The notes beneath the pieces are model-generated. The model was not told the DNA's origin and searched no databases. It saw nothing but the letters and a program-made list of their open reading frames with translations. A program made the position numbers and the translations under genes. Shown here piece after piece: positions 21,201-28,595 of a stretch of 36,260 nt of DNA. Numbering within the stretch: position 1 is the stretch's first letter; each line of letters starts with the position of its first letter. This DNA comes from a virus: IMG/VR virus record IMGVR_UViG_3300020119_000045, positions 1-36,260 of that record. One strand, 5' to 3'.

Positions 21201-23772
21201 CGCGCTCACTGGCGGCGCGGCCGATCTGGAGAAGATCGTGGAGAACATCGGTCGCACGTCCTTCGGGCGCGACTTCAGCATGGACATGCCCGAGTTCGCG
21301 ACCCGCACCAACTTCCTGCAGGGCATCAAGTCGGCGTTTCAGGAGGCAGGCATCACGAGCAACAAGATGCAGGCCATCATCGACGCCCCTGACGCCATCA
21401 TCGCCCACAACATGACCAACATGCTCCACGCAAAGCTGGGCGACATCGTCCGCGGGTCGCTCGACAACCTCGCAACGCTGGCCAAGGACGCCGAGCCCGA
21501 GCTGCAGGCCGACATGCTGGCCGCCGGGGAGCAGTTCAAGAACACCTTTGCCGACTGGCGGCAGGTCTACTCCGACGCGGCCGGTCGGGTGCTCAATGAC
21601 AATGAGGTCGCATTGCAATATATCAAGGAGCAGCTCAACGCGTGGAACCGGGTCGTCACGCCGGAAGGGCTGCAGGACTTCGAGCGCATCCTCGCGGACG
21701 GCGAGCGCTCCATGCCCGCCAGCATCGGGGAGCTGGGCACCATCAAGCCCGACCTGCTGGCCCAGAAGCTCGGGTACGAGGACGCGGCTGCACTGCGGCG
21801 CGACGTAACCGGGCGCGTCGAGAAGATCAACGGCACCTTCCAAGTGGTGAACGGCGAGCACGACATCTCGCGGCTGGAAGAGGACTTGCGCGACAAGCTG
21901 ATGGCCCACCCGGACTACGTGAAGCGCGCCATCGCCTACTTCAGCGGGACGTGGGATGACTTCTGGCACCAGCTCGCGCGCCCGGTGGGCGAGGGCGGGC
22001 TGGACATCAGCGCGCACTACGCCAAGGAGGCGCAGAACCTCATCGCCGGGATCGCCAAGGATCGCGGCATGGACCCGTGGGAGTACCTGTCTGGCGTCAT
22101 GGCCATGAACCTCGGGCCGAACGACCTCAACACCGCCATGGGGCGGCTAGCCGCCTTCCTGAAGCAGGGCGACATGGCCCCGGGCGACTGGGCGCAGTTC
22201 TTCCGCGCGCACCTCGACCCCTCGGCGCAGGAGACGCTGATGGATGCGGCTGCTGGGCGCACGGGCCTCGCCGGGAGCATCGAGACCAAGCTGGCCGCCG
22301 GGGACGTGGCCGGGTCGCAGGCCGACAACGTGGCGCAGGGCGCCTCGAAGGGCGGCACGCTGGAGTCCGGCGGCGCCACCATCCAGACCGGCAGCGACAT
22401 CCTGTCGCAGGCCGAAGAGGACGCCAACGCGCTCCGCGACAAGATCGCCCAGAAGTGGCAGGACACGGAGCAGCGCAACAGCCTGCGCATGGAGAAGGAC
22501 CTGCACGCGCTGGAGCAGCAGGGCTTCGACATCCACGACGCCGAGGATGCCCTCGGGGATTACAATGGCATCGAGCGCAGCGAGTTCACGGCCGAGGAGT
22601 ACGGCTCGCGCGAGGACGCCGCCGACGCCTACCGTCAGGAGCGCGAGGACAAGCGGCAGGAAATCCTCGACGCCATTGACGCGGCCGAGCACAACCACAC
22701 CGACGCCACGCAGGCCGCCGCTGACGCCGCGGATGCGGCCGCCGCGCAGGCGCCGAGCCGCCGGATCGACCTGTCGCAGATGCAGTTCGAGCAGCCTAAG
22801 ACCACCGTGCCCGGTCGCACCGCCGAGGCGGACGCGTTCTTCTCGGGCGCTGACGACTCCGGGCTCGTGAAGCTGCTGAAGGACCGCGTCGCCTCGGGCA
22901 AGCCGCACGAGAACGCCGACGTGGAGGCTGCCCTGCAGGAGGTCTCGCGCCTGTCGAAGAAGGTGCTGGCGGGCTCCGCGGACGCGGGCAACACCCGGCA
23001 CAACCTGCGGCAGCTCGTGGAGGACGTGGCGGCCACCGTGCCGACGACCTCCGCCGCGCCGTTCAACCGCACACACGCCCTGATCGTGTCGCTGCTGCGC
23101 AGCAAGATCATGGACGCCCAGAAGGACATCTTCCGGCTGGCCGAGATGCAGACCAAGCGGAACGTGATCGAGCGCAGCCTGAACCACCCGCTCTTCGGGC
23201 TCTACCCGGCGAGCTACATGTGGGGCAAGGTCCTGCCGGAGACCGTCAAGTTCTTCGCCAAGAACCCGTACGCCGCGACCTATACCATCGCGGACGTGGA
23301 GCGGGCAATTGCAATTCAGCGGGAGTACGACCGGAACACCGAGGACCTCATCAACAAGGTGGACAGGTCGTCGGCCGCCTTCCTGCTCGACTACCTCACG
23401 CCCAGCCTGCCGTGGTCCGATCACTCGGCGCGCATGTCGCCCATGGTTCGCGACCTGTTCAAGGGCCAGCCGCAGAACATCTGGTTGGACGAGCTGGCCA
23501 CCGTGAGCCCGGAGCGCTGGGTCAAGCAGTTCGCCCAGACCGGCGTGGAGGCGCTCAACTTCGTGAAGTCGCAGCAGCACCCGCAGGAGGGCACGCCCAT
23601 CCAGCTCGGCGGGCTGCAGTCCATCGAGAACGCCAACCCGCCGACCGGCGGCACTGGCCCCGTACCGCAGATCACCGGACCCGTCTCGGCGTCTGGGCTG
23701 GCCCCGATCCTCTCTGAGGACCTGAGCCGGTTGCAAGACATCCTGCTCCACGGACAGCCCGCAGGGCAGTAG
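18223..23772 (+). CDS. Giant virion protein, 1849 aa, probable internal/ejection protein
   Basis: This is the largest gene in the window. GTG 18223 overlaps the end of the 806-aa gene. The protein is soluble-looking and mostly helical, with early amphipathic segments (GLVGKAVGSTVDATVIKPFQ near 100-120), long Ala/Glu/Asp-rich helices in the middle and a highly charged coiled-coil region near 1400-1510. The C-terminal part has a tidy globular block (LNHPLFGLYPASYMWGKVLP, residues about 1650-1670) seen by me as the best-conserved-looking segment. Its size and place between portal and scaffold recall the very large ejection proteins of short-tailed phages. No enzyme motif is evident. Motif copies lie at 18771, 20343, 21596, 21612, 22559 and 23308. 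Confidence 0.75.
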   Translation: MIDWSKLTSGGSTPAVGPDSAAAPVAPAVPGGIPQAPQVAPEQQKFATGQFTPGEEGMTQEQVDKLSAFDRIGRGWDEVGNFLFGDKSILHDTPVASAAGLVGKAVGSTVDATVIKPFQGAGMLASGIPLGWLPGGADDTFKQLGDWAKANDPKLYAQWQAVDAAAAGNWDAGNLHAQFNTETLQYLDDQQKDSFLGVNPAAHFGRAGSGSLGGALSNALSWLTGGASNISQQALGGAGLFNPEGSTASFEQMLAYHKNPGAYTPAAKPTESAEYAFKQMDAGKFTEQQARDYIAQSERPMSRVEESAMRLDRGGEVSDVEKNAIEAWRSGAWTLDHANTYIETHGQGITRNPAGQIAGTVLTDPLTYATIGAGSIAKTGEVGAQIAEAAGLGKTATMADRLALAGQQASAYEKLATTVHAVQADPVMGPVFRLARGMIDPLGTFKPGSVASAVTNLEGATAVSAFSRWVKPTNFKDMRGLARELGKTPEVDSAIMSYSLDKAHEMQAVYAQQQLLREGLGEQLIRPDAPSVDSLAGPMARNAGVDAETELVDHMQAVGKTTLTSQEERDTAARLAVTLGQDVPFWEAKLAKMPFDMKAAWHAVAYKLAEKDSVEALAKIDQLAYKGDLPLKNAVLMNTDSLDNEIATGLAQNIKDILAAPGTGNRIEAATAEWNAAAQHYPAIASIGLAPGGQTQLEALVKELERQLKSGGITKRWTEAELQDASVKPVSDFLARHSFEGKPLWKMGFRPDEEVAWGLKRDLNTGKVMVDRTPTISHVIDAVPGRQPFSDTIRDSLGRIIGKSTAGRLAAPVDSLSAFIDTMRDGITGQRLVRNIEQRFERSTFEAGIPKPVSKAIMEQAKEIAGLNRTTLRGLGVDEGGNLWNAVHDAIPRDLVLKDGSSLNVHIVMDHLLQAAEGDLRIMGATSVLSQRMRNAIRHGIGPIPGDPSNWLGRTTVTGYNRIRYSQPMFLIQRITDGPYYSILYGVTPVGKGALTGGAADLEKIVENIGRTSFGRDFSMDMPEFATRTNFLQGIKSAFQEAGITSNKMQAIIDAPDAIIAHNMTNMLHAKLGDIVRGSLDNLATLAKDAEPELQADMLAAGEQFKNTFADWRQVYSDAAGRVLNDNEVALQYIKEQLNAWNRVVTPEGLQDFERILADGERSMPASIGELGTIKPDLLAQKLGYEDAAALRRDVTGRVEKINGTFQVVNGEHDISRLEEDLRDKLMAHPDYVKRAIAYFSGTWDDFWHQLARPVGEGGLDISAHYAKEAQNLIAGIAKDRGMDPWEYLSGVMAMNLGPNDLNTAMGRLAAFLKQGDMAPGDWAQFFRAHLDPSAQETLMDAAAGRTGLAGSIETKLAAGDVAGSQADNVAQGASKGGTLESGGATIQTGSDILSQAEEDANALRDKIAQKWQDTEQRNSLRMEKDLHALEQQGFDIHDAEDALGDYNGIERSEFTAEEYGSREDAADAYRQEREDKRQEILDAIDAAEHNHTDATQAAADAADAAAAQAPSRRIDLSQMQFEQPKTTVPGRTAEADAFFSGADDSGLVKLLKDRVASGKPHENADVEAALQEVSRLSKKVLAGSADAGNTRHNLRQLVEDVAATVPTTSAAPFNRTHALIVSLLRSKIMDAQKDIFRLAEMQTKRNVIERSLNHPLFGLYPASYMWGKVLPETVKFFAKNPYAATYTIADVERAIAIQREYDRNTEDLINKVDRSSAAFLLDYLTPSLPWSDHSARMSPMVRDLFKGQPQNIWLDELATVSPERWVKQFAQTGVEALNFVKSQQHPQEGTPIQLGGLQSIENANPPTGGTGPVPQITGPVSASGLAPILSEDLSRLQDILLHGQPAGQ

Positions 23773-23785
23773 CAGCGGCAGGGTA

Positions 23786-23814
23786 TTGCAATGCCCGCCA
23801 GAAAGGACTAGAGT
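23786..23814 (+). promoter_or_regulatory. Candidate promoter of the scaffold-capsid genes, -35 in an ATTGCAAT motif
   Basis: TTGCAA (23786-23791, the core of a perfect motif) and TAGAGT (23809-23814) are 17 bases apart; ATG 23824 follows after nine bases. No good Shine-Dalgarno lies within range of the ATG, which fits a nearly leaderless message. Confidence 0.4.
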
Positions 23815-23823
23815 TCCCACGCA

Positions 23824-24381
23824 ATGACAACCGAAATCGACGGCACGACCACACTGGAGTCGCCAGACGCCGAGGGCACCGAAGGGTCCCCAGAGCAGCA
23901 GGCCACCACCCAGCAGGACCCGATTGCCCTCGCCCGGAAGCGTCAGGCAGGAGCCGAGGCAGCTCGTCAGGAAGCCGCTCGTCAGCTCGCAGAGGCACAG
24001 GCCAAACTCGCCAAGTACGAGGAAGCCGACCGAAGCACTGAGCAGCAGAAGGCAGCCGACATCGCCACCCTTCAGGCAAAGCTGGAGGCCGCCGAGAAGA
24101 AGGCAGCCGAGGCAGATGCCAAGGCCGAGGCCCGTATCCTCGACATCAAGTACCCGAACGCGCGGGCGAAGCTGCCGGAAATCACTGATGAGGTGCGACT
24201 GGCGGAGTTCGAGGCGCTGTTTGCGGAGCCTGAGTCGGACGCGACGCCCCCGCCGCCCCAGAACCCCAATCAAAGCAATCGAGTCGCCAGCGGCGACGCC
24301 ACTGCAGGCAGCCCCAAGGAGAAGTCCAGCAAGGACATCCTCGCGGAGATGAAGCAGCGCGGCATCCCCGACTGGTTCTAA
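23824..24381 (+). CDS. Capsid scaffolding protein
   Basis: The 185-residue protein lies directly before the major capsid gene. It has the typical scaffold make-up: an acidic disordered N-terminus (about 1-35), a long coiled coil of Ala, Glu, Gln and Lys (about 38-105: RQLAEAQAKLAKYEEADR, LQAKLEAAEKKAAEADAKAE), and a short C-terminal helix after a Pro/Asn-rich linker (SSKDILAEMKQRGIPDWF, about 168-185) that would bind the capsid shell. The start ATGACAAC is close to the motif variant. It directs procapsid assembly and is then removed; the call rests on composition and place. Confidence 0.82.
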   Translation: MTTEIDGTTTLESPDAEGTEGSPEQQATTQQDPIALARKRQAGAEAARQEAARQLAEAQAKLAKYEEADRSTEQQKAADIATLQAKLEAAEKKAAEADAKAEARILDIKYPNARAKLPEITDEVRLAEFEALFAEPESDATPPPPQNPNQSNRVASGDATAGSPKEKSSKDILAEMKQRGIPDWF

Positions 24382-24423
24382 GCCAACCGGAAGCCCCGGA
24401 GAAAGAACACCTAGCACACCACA

Positions 24424-25656
24424 ATGGGTACCGTCATTTCGACCGCGACGACGAACTTCAATCAGCAAGTCGTCACGCTGGTCAACAAGCGCCTCGAAGA
24501 GCTGCTGCGAGCCCCGCTCCCGCACCTCATTCCCGGCAATTTCCGTGAGGCCGGTTTCGTCAAGGGGACGAACTCGACCATGCGGTTCATCAACATCCCT
24601 GACATGTCGGTTGTCGCCGGTACGGTCTCGGCGGGTACTCCCCCGTGGCTGACTGAAGGCACGCCCCCGACCTCTGAGGACCTGAACCTCGGCTACGAGG
24701 AGTTCACCGCTTCGCAGGCCGGTCGAGTCATCAAGCTCACCGACGTGGCGATGATGGAGAGCCCCTTCGACCTCCTCGCGGAGGCGGCCGACCGTGTTGC
24801 GCGCAATGCCCTTGCGACCGCTGACAAGCGCGTCGCTGAGGTCCTGAGCGCGGGCACGCAGGTCATGTACGCGGGTGGCGCCTCTTCGCGAGCCACCATC
24901 CCGTCGAACTCCGCCCTCACGGGCGCGCTGGTCAAGCTGGCCGTCGCGCGACTGAAGGCGGCTGCTGTCCCCACGTTCCCTGACGGGACGTACCGCGCCA
25001 TCGTGCACCCGGGTTCGACCTACGACCTCGAAAGCGACACGGCGGTCGGCGGATGGATTGACGCACAGCGGTACGCTGGAGCCGAAGCCCTGATGACGGG
25101 CGAGGTCGGCCGGTACGCGGGCGTTCGGTTCATCGAGTCGGCTGCGGCCGTGAGCTTCGCGGCCGTCAACGGCCCGGCGCTCGCGAACGCGGGCAACGCG
25201 GCCATCGCGGCCACGGACCTCATCACCACGTCCTCGGCGCACGGTCTCGTTGCGGGCAACCGCATCAAGATTACCGCCCTGACGGGTGGTGCTGGCCTGA
25301 CGCAGGGCAACACGTACTTCGTGGTCGCCCCGGTCACGTCCACCACGTTCAAGGTGTCGGCCACGCTCAACGGTGCGGCCATCGACATCACGTCGGACAG
25401 CTCGGCGTTCACTGCGAACGTCGTGAACGACATCCTCAACACCGTCATCTTCGGCCCGGAGGCGTACGCCTTCGGTGACTGGGGCAGCATCCAGACGTAC
25501 TTCACCCAGCCGGGTGGCACGACTGACCCGCTGCACCAGCTCGCGCAGGTCGGTTGGAAGGGCATGTTCGGAGCGGTCATCATTGGTGAGGGCGCGAATG
25601 CGTCCAACGCCAGCGCGGCCCGCTACCGGCGCATCGAGCACACCTCTCAGCTCTAG
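24424..25656 (+). CDS. Major capsid protein (N4-gp56-like) with an inserted FCCH-like domain
   Basis: The 410-residue protein begins MGTVISTATTNFNQQVVTLV and shows the capsid pattern of the N4-gp56 group within the HK97 fold: FTASQAGRVIKLTDVAMMES, then the long helix region with RNALATADKRVAEVLSAGTQ (about 128-147), TYRAIVHPGSTYDL, GGWIDAQRYAGAEALMTGEV and RYAGVRFIES (about 230-240). Residues about 258-335 are an insertion: HGLVAGNRIKITALTGGAGL through FKVSATLNGAAIDITSDSS. The same domain occurs in the Dit-like and baseplate proteins here. In the capsid it should protrude as a surface decoration. The fold then closes with VIFGPEAYAFGDW and a C-terminal strand. Scaffold lies upstream and a terminator follows. 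Confidence 0.88.
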   Translation: MGTVISTATTNFNQQVVTLVNKRLEELLRAPLPHLIPGNFREAGFVKGTNSTMRFINIPDMSVVAGTVSAGTPPWLTEGTPPTSEDLNLGYEEFTASQAGRVIKLTDVAMMESPFDLLAEAADRVARNALATADKRVAEVLSAGTQVMYAGGASSRATIPSNSALTGALVKLAVARLKAAAVPTFPDGTYRAIVHPGSTYDLESDTAVGGWIDAQRYAGAEALMTGEVGRYAGVRFIESAAAVSFAAVNGPALANAGNAAIAATDLITTSSAHGLVAGNRIKITALTGGAGLTQGNTYFVVAPVTSTTFKVSATLNGAAIDITSDSSAFTANVVNDILNTVIFGPEAYAFGDWGSIQTYFTQPGGTTDPLHQLAQVGWKGMFGAVIIGEGANASNASAARYRRIEHTSQL

Positions 25657-25691
25657 TAGCTGGGGAGTGACGCTCCTCCTCTCGTAACCCT

Positions 25692-25722
25692 GAAGCCCCT
25701 CGGCATTGCGCCGGGGGGCTTC
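25692..25722 (+). terminator. Hairpin terminator after the capsid gene
   Basis: GAAGCCCCTCGGC (25692-25704) pairs with GCCGGGGGGCTTC (25710-25722), 13 bp with one G-U, around ATTGC. A short T-containing tail (TTGCAAT) follows. It would lower expression of the tail genes relative to capsid. Confidence 0.7.
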
Positions 25723-25746
25723 TTGCAATACCATGAATGACAATCC

Positions 25747-26907
25747 ATGGACCTCACGAGAGACATCATCTACCGGAACTTCAAGCTGAACGACTCCACC
25801 GTGGCGGCGCAAGTTGTCGGGGATGGCCTCGGGCAGGGGATGTCCGGCTGCGTTCTGGACACCTTCGACCCGGATGACACTGACGTGGTGCAGTTCAGCG
25901 AGAAGCGGGCCGAGGCTGACGGCATGGACGTGGGCAGCCCGTTCTTCGGCGCTCGCCGCATCCGCCTGTCGGGCACGGTGTACGGCCAGACGCGCGCCCT
26001 GTGCTACGACACGATGCGCCAGCTCCGGGCGGTGCTCGATCCTGTCCTCGCCTCGCGCGAGAGCCCGGCTGACAAGGGCTACCTGCCGCTCTACTTCACC
26101 GAGCCGACCAACGACATCGCGGACTTCGCCACCGGCACCATCGACCAGCGGGCGCTGGTCATGCCCAAGGTCTTCCGCGCCCCGTCCGACCGTGACATGG
26201 TGGGCGGCGTTGACGGCGACGCGCTGGCGTGGCCATGGTCGGCCGTGCTCGTGATGAAGGACCCGAAGTTTGAGGGCATCGTGCCGCAGGACGTGGCCTT
26301 CTCGCAGACGACCCTCGTGACTGGCGCGACCGCCACCGCTTCCACGGACCTCATCAACAAGGCGTCGCACGGCCTCTCGGCCGGTGCCCGCATCTACATC
26401 ACGGCCCTGACCGGCGGCGCCGGGCTGGCGCTCAACACGAGCTACTACGTCCTCGCCTCGGGCCTGACCTCCAGCGCCTTCAAGGTGAGCCTGACGCCGG
26501 GCGGCTCCGCCATCGACATCACGTCGGACGCGACCGTCCTGACGTACGTGGTCTACGGCTCGGTGGCCGGGAACTTCCTCAACCGCGGCACGTACAACTC
26601 GCCACTCAACATGCTCTTCTCGGTCGGCCCGCTGGCGGGCACGATCACCGTCGTGGCCGGGCAGTCCAACTTCACGATCACGGTGCCCGCGTCGTCCAAC
26701 AACCGGATCATCCGGGTCAAGCGGGAGAAGCTCATCACCGCCGAGGAGCTGGGCGTGGAGACCCTGCGCCGTAGCTGGCTGACCTTCACCGGCTCGAACA
26801 CTTGGCCGTTGGTCTCGGCGGGCGTGAGCGCCTACACCGTCACCATCAACGGGCTGACCCTCATCGACGCGGCCAGCCACATGTGGTTCTGGGAGCAGTA
26901 CGCATGA
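25747..26907 (+). CDS. Distal tail (Dit-like) protein with an inserted FCCH-like domain
   Basis: The 386-residue protein matches Dit/siphovirus tail component proteins by its N-terminal barrel (ARRIRLSGTVYGQTRALCYD near 75-94, then MRQLRAVLDPVL), which forms the hub ring between tail and baseplate, and a C-terminal galectin-like beta domain (TWPLV... TINGLTLIDAA). Between them, residues about 190-272 are the same domain found in the capsid (ASHGLSAGARIYITALTGG through GGSAIDITSDA). The ATG lies near an ATGACAAT copy (25737-25744). A weak promoter (TTGCGC, 17 bases, TACCAT) may overlap the terminator. The Dit call is from domain order; a podoviral nozzle protein is possible. Confidence 0.72.
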   Translation: MDLTRDIIYRNFKLNDSTVAAQVVGDGLGQGMSGCVLDTFDPDDTDVVQFSEKRAEADGMDVGSPFFGARRIRLSGTVYGQTRALCYDTMRQLRAVLDPVLASRESPADKGYLPLYFTEPTNDIADFATGTIDQRALVMPKVFRAPSDRDMVGGVDGDALAWPWSAVLVMKDPKFEGIVPQDVAFSQTTLVTGATATASTDLINKASHGLSAGARIYITALTGGAGLALNTSYYVLASGLTSSAFKVSLTPGGSAIDITSDATVLTYVVYGSVAGNFLNRGTYNSPLNMLFSVGPLAGTITVVAGQSNFTITVPASSNNRIIRVKREKLITAEELGVETLRRSWLTFTGSNTWPLVSAGVSAYTVTINGLTLIDAASHMWFWEQYA

Positions 26908-27071
26908 ACTTTCGGCGCCCGCACCCGGACCCAAAGCGGGACTCGTACAAGGTCAAGGACACCTGCTATAAGGCGGGCCGCGCGGCCGTCATGGAGCTGA
27001 AGCGGCGCGTGCCGCTTGACACTCGGGTGGCGTGGGGCGATGATGCGGTTGACACGCATCCGCAACACTGA
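26904..27071 (+). CDS. Hypothetical protein, 55 aa
   Basis: ATG 26904 overlaps the Dit stop (ATGA) and gives a 55-residue basic protein (MNFRRPHPDPKRDSYKVKDT, then MELKRRVPLDTRVAW). The single Cys makes zinc binding unlikely. It is probably real because of the coupling. Within it, TTGACA (27016-27021) and GATGAT (27039-27044) with a 17-base spacer could start the next genes. No family recognised. Confidence 0.5.
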   Translation: MNFRRPHPDPKRDSYKVKDTCYKAGRAAVMELKRRVPLDTRVAWGDDAVDTHPQH

Positions 27072-27084
27072 AGGGGAACCTGCA

Positions 27085-27273
27085 ATGCCGCGAAACATCG
27101 AGACCGCTCCCGAAGCTGACTGCGATTGCAACGCCTGCCGGGCGATGCGTCGGGCCTTCGACCGCAAGCTGGGCTACCGCTCGGACGGCAGCGTCGCGCT
27201 TGACGCCGACCTCGAAGCGAACTACCTCGACTATCTCTCGGGGGCACTTGTGCCCAGCGGCGAGAGGGATTAG
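27085..27273 (+). CDS. Hypothetical protein, 62 aa
   Basis: ATG 27085 has AAGGGG eight bases upstream. The 62-residue product has a C-x-C-x2-C cluster near the N-terminus (DCDCNACRAM) and an acidic helical remainder (LDADLEANYLDYLSGALVP). One metal ion could be held by the cluster with a further ligand. Its TAG stop forms the start of the -10 box for the next gene. Function unknown. Confidence 0.6.
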   Translation: MPRNIETAPEADCDCNACRAMRRAFDRKLGYRSDGSVALDADLEANYLDYLSGALVPSGERD

Positions 27274-27276
27274 AAT
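27248..27276 (+). promoter_or_regulatory. Candidate leaderless promoter on a TAG stop codon
   Basis: TTGTGC (27248-27253) and TAGAAT (27271-27276, five of six bases of the consensus) are 17 bases apart. ATG 27283 begins six bases beyond the -10 box, where transcription should start. Confidence 0.45.
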
Positions 27277-27282
27277 TCGGAC

Positions 27283-27471
27283 ATGTCGAGCCCCTCTGCC
27301 AAGAAGAACCGGGTCGCCCTTCTGACGAGCGATCCCTGCCCACGCGCCTGCAACAGCGGGCCGAACACGGCCACCCACCTCGTCTCCGATCACGTCGAAG
27401 AGAAGGTTCGGCAGTGCAACAAGTGCTCGTGCGTCATGCAGGACGTGAACGACCCGCGGGTGAGCGCGTAA
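27283..27471 (+). CDS. Small cysteine-rich protein, 62 aa, probably leaderless
   Basis: The 62-residue protein starts MSSPSAKKNRVALLTSDPC and has five cysteines, PCPRACNS near 19-23 and CNKCSCV near 45-50, in a spacing that could bind one zinc. No good ribosome binding site precedes ATG 27283; a -10 box six bases upstream suggests a leaderless mRNA. The next gene follows after one base. The family is not recognised. Confidence 0.6.
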   Translation: MSSPSAKKNRVALLTSDPCPRACNSGPNTATHLVSDHVEEKVRQCNKCSCVMQDVNDPRVSA

Positions 27472-27472
27472 C

Positions 27473-27907
27473 GTGGCCATCTTTCAGGACGAGAACGGCA
27501 ACCCGGTCCAGTCGGTTCGCATCGTCCCTGCCGGGGCGCTGTCTGCGTCAGCGGACATCGAGCTGGCGGTTGCGGCACAGGTCTCCGCTGCGGCCAACAA
27601 TCAGACCCTCGCTGCCGCCGCAGGACGGCTCAACTACCTCGCCGGGTTCACCGTTGACGGGCTTGGCGCCACTGGCGCATCCGTCATCAACGTGACCATC
27701 ACCGGCCTGCTCGGTGGCACCATCACCTACCCCGTGCCGATCCCGGCCGGTGCCGGTGTGCAGCTTGCCTCGCCGCTGCGGGTCGAGTTCGCGCGGCCCA
27801 TCCCGGCGATTGCGCCTGCCACGGCCATCGTTGTGAACGTGCCGTCCTACGGGGCGGGTAACACGCAGGCCAACGCGTCCGCACACGGGTTCAGCCGAGC
27901 GGTCTGA
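27473..27907 (+). CDS. Beta-rich virion-associated protein, 144 aa
   Basis: GTG 27473 opens 144 codons. After a short N-terminal part (MAIFQDENGNPVQ) the chain is a beta sandwich-like sequence (LNYLAGFTVDGLGATGASV, VNVTITGLLGGTITYPVPI, PLRVEFARPIPAIAP, TAIVVNVPSYGAGNTQANA) rich in Gly, Ala and Val, a composition typical of head-decoration or fibre-head proteins of phages. It sits between Dit and the connector. I believe it is on the virion surface; the precise role is unknown. Confidence 0.65.
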   Translation: MAIFQDENGNPVQSVRIVPAGALSASADIELAVAAQVSAAANNQTLAAAAGRLNYLAGFTVDGLGATGASVINVTITGLLGGTITYPVPIPAGAGVQLASPLRVEFARPIPAIAPATAIVVNVPSYGAGNTQANASAHGFSRAV

Positions 27908-27916
27908 GGGTAGGCC

Positions 27917-28591
27917 GTGACGACCTACCTCACCCTCCAGCAGGAAGTCTCCCGAGACCTAGCCGATCCGTCGAACCAGACGTTCGACGTGAACGCGGTC
28001 AAGGACTTCATCCAGCAGGGCCTCGCGGAGGTCCAGCGGTTCGCGCCGGACATGTTCCAAGAGGACCTTGACCCGACGCCGAACACGCTGGTCTACCCGC
28101 TGCGCTCCGCCTACTTCCCGGGCAACCCCCAGCCCGAGGTTCGCCTCGTCCGGGTGGAGGTCTGGTCGGGCAGCCCGTCGCGGTTCAAGCTGAAGATCAA
28201 GTCCAAGTCCGGCCAGCCGACGCGCGACAGCGTCGCGGGCTGGGAGGTCTGGGACGGCCAGCTCGAACTGCCCTCGCCCATCGTGGACAACTACATCGAC
28301 GCGACCAACGACACCATCCGGGTCTGGGGATACAGCCCGTACGCGCCCATCAGCGCGGACGCCGATGTCGTGCCCGTCAGCGCCGAATTGGAATTGGCCG
28401 TCCGCCACTTCTGCCGGGTCGAGGCCATGCGGAAGCTCATCGGCTCGCGCGTCCTCTTCAAGCAGTGGCAGGCGAAGTCGAACAACACCGACGTGACGTT
28501 GGGCCAGCTCAATAGCGACCTGCAGGTTGCCGAAGAGACTTGGCGCCGGATGAAGCGCGAGCTGAAGGTCACAGAGCAGAGCCCGGACTGA
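27917..28591 (+). CDS. Head-tail connector/adaptor-like protein, 224 aa
   Basis: The 224-residue protein starts at GTG 27917 with the helical pattern typical of phage adaptor proteins: MTTYLTLQQEVSRDLADPS, FDVNAVKDFIQQGLAEVQRF (about residues 23-42). A beta-rich middle (VRLVRVEVWSGSPSRFKLKI; IRVWGYSPYAP) and a C-terminal helical bundle (LELAVRHFCRVEAMRKLIGS; SDLQVAEETWRRMKREL) follow. Such proteins form the ring that attaches to the portal. It would be far from the portal gene but next to tail genes, as in short-tailed phages. An ATTGGAAT copy lies at 28387-28394. Confidence 0.6.
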   Translation: MTTYLTLQQEVSRDLADPSNQTFDVNAVKDFIQQGLAEVQRFAPDMFQEDLDPTPNTLVYPLRSAYFPGNPQPEVRLVRVEVWSGSPSRFKLKIKSKSGQPTRDSVAGWEVWDGQLELPSPIVDNYIDATNDTIRVWGYSPYAPISADADVVPVSAELELAVRHFCRVEAMRKLIGSRVLFKQWQAKSNNTDVTLGQLNSDLQVAEETWRRMKRELKVTEQSPD

Positions 28592-28595
28592 GCCC

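Noticed and set aside
18223-23772. Tape measure protein
   Set aside because: It lies before the capsid, lacks the long regular hydrophobic/coiled repeats and membrane segments of tape measures, and no assembly chaperone pair precedes it.
22147-26934. 1595-codon open frame on the minus strand
   Set aside because: It is the antisense of the giant protein, scaffold, capsid and Dit genes; long antisense frames are usual in GC-rich DNA and its Arg/Val/Gly-rich translation has no domain.
27016-27044. Firm promoter inside the 26904 gene
   Set aside because: TTGACA and GATGAT are well spaced, but the -10 box is weak and the sequence is coding; kept only as a remark.
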